A stretch of 8,396 nt of DNA, from the NCBI GenBank assembly GCA_016875645.1, contig VGPE01000114.1, positions 1 through 8,396 of the forward strand, written 5' to 3'. Made by a program: the position numbers and the translations under genes. The notes beneath the pieces are model-generated. The model saw only the letters and a list, made by a program, of their open reading frames with translations, was not told the DNA's origin and did no database searches. Shown here piece by piece: positions 5,856 to 8,396 of the stretch; positions within the stretch are counted from its first letter, which is position 1; each line of letters starts with the position of its first letter. Source of the DNA: Chloroflexota bacterium (GTDB lineage: Bacteria; Chloroflexota; Limnocylindria; Limnocylindrales; CSP1-4).

Positions 5856-6833
5856 GTGACGTCTGAGCGCCACCACCACGACCGGCTTCGCGGCGTCGTG
5901 CTGGGTAGGCTGCCGCCACTCGCGGCCGATCGTCTCGCGCTGCTCGCGCCCCTGGCGCAGTTCACGGATCTTGCCGAGGCGTCGCCGGCCGATCGCGAAC
6001 GTGCCGAAGTGCTCTTCGTCTGGGACTTCCGCTCGCGCTCGCTTGACGACATCGTGCGCTCGCTGCCGAACCTGCGCTGGCTGCACGCCTCGTCGGCCGG
6101 CGTGGAACACATGCTGGTGCCAGCGGTCGTCGAGTCGGACCTCCTCGTCACCAATTCAGCCGGCCAGTTCGAGCGGCCCATCGCCGAGTACGTGGCGGCC
6201 TACGCGCTCGCGCACGCGAAGGACATTCCGGCCACGATCGCCAGCCAGGCAGCGCATCGTTGGAACTACCGCGAGGTCGCCATGCTCGCCGGTACGACCA
6301 TGGTGATCGTGGGCATGGGCCGAATCGGGCGCGCGGTCGGCCGCACGGCACACGCACTCGGCATGGAGCTCGTCGGCGTCCGCCGATCGGGCCAGCCCCA
6401 TGCCGACGACCCACCGGGCCTGCGCCTCACGACGGATCTTGCCGCGGTGGCGCCGCTGGCGGACTACCTGGTCGTCACGGCGGCCTCCACGCCCGAGACG
6501 CGCGGTCTCGTCAGCGCCTCGATCGTGGCGTCGCTGCGGTCGAGCGCCTACCTGGTCAACGTCGCCCGGGCGTCCATCGTCGACCTTGCGGCGGTCGTCG
6601 CGTCGTTGCGCTCCGGGCGACTCGCGGGCGCCATGCTCGACGTCTTCGAAACCGAACCCGTGCTGCCCGACAGCGAGCTCTGGGACGTCCCGAACCTGAT
6701 CGTCTCGCCGCACATGTCCGGCGACACCGCGGGCTACACGGGCGAGATCATCGATGCGTTCGGGGACAACATCCGTCGCTACCGGGCAGGTGAGGGGCTT
6801 CTCAACCTGATCGACGTGCGGCGGGGCTACTGA
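5856..6833 (+). CDS. D-isomer-specific 2-hydroxyacid dehydrogenase
   Basis: This 325-residue cytoplasmic enzyme should interconvert a 2-keto acid and a D-2-hydroxy acid with NAD(P)H. The Rossmann motif GMGRIG spans 153-158. The catalytic set is complete: R238 in VNVARASIVD, E267 in DVFETEP and H286 in SPHMSG. The second strand ends VRRS (R176, R177) instead of an acidic residue, which favours NADPH, as in glyoxylate/hydroxypyruvate reductases. The N-terminal substrate domain has LRWLHASSAGVEHML (73-87), usual for the family. Length is normal. The GTG at 5856 is the first start in the frame; no Shine-Dalgarno precedes it, so a later GTG at 5898 is an alternative. Its TGA overlaps the next ATG as TGATG, so the two genes are surely co-translated. 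The exact substrate is unknown. Confidence 0.92.
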   Translation: MTSERHHHDRLRGVVLGRLPPLAADRLALLAPLAQFTDLAEASPADRERAEVLFVWDFRSRSLDDIVRSLPNLRWLHASSAGVEHMLVPAVVESDLLVTNSAGQFERPIAEYVAAYALAHAKDIPATIASQAAHRWNYREVAMLAGTTMVIVGMGRIGRAVGRTAHALGMELVGVRRSGQPHADDPPGLRLTTDLAAVAPLADYLVVTAASTPETRGLVSASIVASLRSSAYLVNVARASIVDLAAVVASLRSGRLAGAMLDVFETEPVLPDSELWDVPNLIVSPHMSGDTAGYTGEIIDAFGDNIRRYRAGEGLLNLIDVRRGY

Positions 6834-7732
6834 TGGACATCGGAATCGTCCTGCCGCAGGGCTGGCTGGGCGAGTACCACGGCTGGGATCACGGCCGCGC
6901 CTGGACCCGGACACTGGCGATCGCACGGGAGGCGGAGCGGCTGGGCTTCGAGTCGGTCTGGGCGTACGACCATTTCACGCCGGTGAACGCACCGGCCGAG
7001 GAGCCCACGTTCGAGGCCTTTGCCGCGCTCACCGCCGTCGCTGCGGCCACGACGCGCGTCCGGCTCGGGCCGCTCGTTGCGGGCGTCGGCTATCGCAACC
7101 CGGCGCTGCTGGCGAAGATGACGGGCACGCTCGACGTCATCGCCGGCGGGCGCTTCGAGATCGGCGTGGGAGCAGGCTGGAAGCGCGACGAGTACCAGGC
7201 CTTCGGCTACCCCTTCCCGCCCGTCCGGGACCGGATGGCATTGCTGCGCGACACGCTGGAGATCCTGGTGCTGATGCTCGGCGCGGATTCCGGACGCGGC
7301 AGCTACGAAGGCACCCGGGCATCGGTGCGGCGGCCCTGGAACGCGCCGCGCGGGGCCCAGGAGCCGTGGGTCCCGATCGTCGTCGGTGGCAACGGGCCGG
7401 AGGTCACCTGGCGGCTGGCGGCCCGCTATGCGGACGAGATCAACCTTGACGGGCTGGACGTTGAGGATGTGCAGGCCGCCATGCCCGTCATCGCCGCCCG
7501 CTGCGAAGAGATCGGGCGCGACCCGGCCACGCTGCGCGTGTCGGCCCACCTGCCCTGGCGGGTGGCCCCGGGCGGGCCGGATCGGGCGGCCTGGCTGGCG
7601 GAATTCGCCGTGCTCGGAGTCGTCCGCGCCCAGTTCTTCGTGCCGGACGCCGTCAACTCGGACGAGGCGCTGGCGGCCTTCGCCGAGGACGTGCGGACCG
7701 CAGGCCTGCCGCTCGCGCCGATGCCGGCCTGA
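6833..7732 (+). CDS. LLM-class (luciferase-like) oxidoreductase, probably F420-dependent
   Basis: The product is a 299-residue TIM-barrel enzyme of the luciferase-like family. Recognisable elements are the first strand IGIVLPQG, then AERLGFESVWAYDHF (34-48), EPTFEAFAALTAVAAATTRVRLG (57-79), YRNPALLAKMTGTLDVIAGGRFEIGVGAGW (87-116), VVGGNGPEVTWRLAARYADEINLDG and a C-terminal helical end. The overall pattern matches the subgroup of mycobacterial Rv1855c-like proteins annotated as probable F420-dependent oxidoreductases. F420 rather than FMN is inferred from that resemblance, not from a diagnostic residue I can prove. Substrates in this family vary widely. Its ATG shares one base with the stop of the dehydrogenase, so it should be expressed with it. 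Length is normal and there is no disruption. Confidence 0.9.
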   Translation: MDIGIVLPQGWLGEYHGWDHGRAWTRTLAIAREAERLGFESVWAYDHFTPVNAPAEEPTFEAFAALTAVAAATTRVRLGPLVAGVGYRNPALLAKMTGTLDVIAGGRFEIGVGAGWKRDEYQAFGYPFPPVRDRMALLRDTLEILVLMLGADSGRGSYEGTRASVRRPWNAPRGAQEPWVPIVVGGNGPEVTWRLAARYADEINLDGLDVEDVQAAMPVIAARCEEIGRDPATLRVSAHLPWRVAPGGPDRAAWLAEFAVLGVVRAQFFVPDAVNSDEALAAFAEDVRTAGLPLAPMPA

Positions 7733-7827
7733 CGCACGGATTCTCGGCACGAATCAGGCTGCCGGCCTCGCGCGTCCGGGCCGCGACAGTGCATTCTTGG
7801 GGCAGACTGGGTCGGGACCGCACCCGC

Positions 7828-7834
7828 AGGAGGT
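7828..7834 (+). promoter_or_regulatory. Strong ribosome-binding site deciding a TTG start
   Basis: AGGAGGT, a near-full match to the anti-Shine-Dalgarno, lies five bases before TTG at 7840. It is the best ribosome-binding site in the window and is the main reason for calling the lipoprotein start at a TTG codon. Confidence 0.8.
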
Positions 7835-7839
7835 ACGCC

Positions 7840-8396
7840 TTGAAGACGCTTGCCAGCCTCGTCCTCCAGCTCGTCATGGCTGCCGGCTGTACGGCCGGCG
7901 GCGCCGCGACTGCAACTCCCGCGGAACCGACACCCACCGCCGCGCCCAGCATCGAAGCCGTCGGCGGAATCGTCGTCGTGGATTGCGATCCCTCGACCGA
8001 CGAGAACTGCCAGGTGCCGGGCCTCCGGGTCGCGCAGCCGGCCCCTGTCGGCGAACAGGTGCGGATCAGCGTGCGAGTCCGGAATGTCTCCGACGAGACG
8101 GTGGGTCCGGTGACCATCACGGTGACCGACAGCGCCCTCGAGACGAACCTTGCCGAGACGCTTCCGGTGGCCGGCTGCAGCCGGCCCTGCGAACACAGCG
8201 TCGAGCAGGACGGCCTGGAGCTTCGAGCGGAGTGGCAGGCGCCGATCGAGGCCGGCAAGGCCGTCACGTATACGCTCGTGCTCACCGCGAAGGAGGTCGG
8301 CGACTACCTGCTCGACGTGGCGATCTTCGCGTCCCCGATGGCCGAAATCGCGTCCGTGCCCTCGACTGACCCGACCCGCGTGTCGGAGTGGCTCGG
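7840..8396 (+). CDS. Lipoprotein with a beta-sandwich-like domain, TTG start, cut by the window end
   Basis: The reading frame from TTG at 7840 is open to the last base (185 full codons). The start MKTLASLVLQLVMAAGC is a short lipoprotein signal peptide with the lipidated Cys at 17; Ala at -3 is less usual than Leu. A Thr/Pro/Ala linker runs to about residue 40. From about 42 on there are alternating hydrophobic strands, including GEQVRISVRVRNVSDETVGPVTITV (71-95) and KAVTYTLVLTAKEVGDYLLDVAIFA, a pattern like CARDB or other Ig-like bacterial surface domains. Cysteines at 49, 57, 113 and 117 could form two disulphides outside the membrane. Function is unknown; binding or adhesion at the cell surface is a guess. 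It follows the oxidoreductase after 107 bases, with its own strong ribosome site, so it may be a separate unit. The C-terminus lies beyond the window. Confidence 0.8.
   Translation, partial: MKTLASLVLQLVMAAGCTAGGAATATPAEPTPTAAPSIEAVGGIVVVDCDPSTDENCQVPGLRVAQPAPVGEQVRISVRVRNVSDETVGPVTITVTDSALETNLAETLPVAGCSRPCEHSVEQDGLELRAEWQAPIEAGKAVTYTLVLTAKEVGDYLLDVAIFASPMAEIASVPSTDPTRVSEWL

Noticed and set aside
7723..7766. Possible terminator hairpin at the end of the LLM oxidoreductase (GCCGGCCTGA pairing with TCAGG and CCGGC)
   Set aside because: The stem is broken by a three-base bulge, the loop is long (about 21 bases), it spans the stop codon, and no T-run follows.
1..8396. CRISPR arrays, tRNA or rRNA genes, insertion sequences, attachment sites, defence or toxin-antitoxin genes
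   Set aside because: I looked for spaced direct repeats, tRNA-like cloverleaf ends, transposase motifs and terminal repeats and saw none; the genes present are ordinary metabolic, exported or small regulatory-type proteins.

Overview
The window is very G+C-rich (roughly 70% by eye), gene-dense, and uses strongly G/C-ending codons, GTG/TTG as well as ATG starts, and frequent one- to four-base gene overlaps. Together with a probable F420-dependent luciferase-like oxidoreductase, a YbjN-like protein and lipobox-bearing exported proteins, this suits an uncultured soil or freshwater Chloroflexota (Limnocylindria/Ellin6529-like) or another high-GC lineage such as Actinomycetota. That placement is inference. 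I see no rRNA, tRNA, CRISPR array, transposase or phage gene.

Left part (1-2044): a YbjN-like protein with an apparently leaderless start, then a three-repeat TPR protein. Convergent to these on the minus strand lies a Nudix hydrolase of the ADP-ribose pyrophosphatase type. A candidate 41-residue ORF overlaps the Nudix start as ATGA.

Middle (2275-3864): a secreted lipoprotein of the SlpD/tripeptidyl-aminopeptidase alpha/beta-hydrolase family. It is unusual twice over: its natural start position reads ATC behind a good Shine-Dalgarno, and the segment that normally carries the catalytic Asp is missing.

Right part (3915-7732): a small-molecule metabolic block. It holds a Gfo/Idh/MocA dehydrogenase (frameshifted) followed at once by a Rid-family protein; a second Rid-family gene on the opposite strand (also frameshifted); and a divergent pair of coupled genes, a D-2-hydroxyacid dehydrogenase and an LLM-class F420-type oxidoreductase. 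The likely theme is oxidation or reduction of a sugar, amino or hydroxy acid, with Rid proteins handling reactive intermediates, but the substrate cannot be read from sequence. The window ends inside a TTG-started lipoprotein with a beta-sandwich-like region (7840-8396).

The most noteworthy observations are the hydrolase lacking its catalytic-acid segment, two single-base frameshifts about 1.1 kb apart in otherwise well-preserved genes (assembly error or recent decay), and a repeated TAGNNTCGC motif in three intergenic regions that looks like the local -10 promoter element. I do not see convincing evidence of a novel defence or mobile system.
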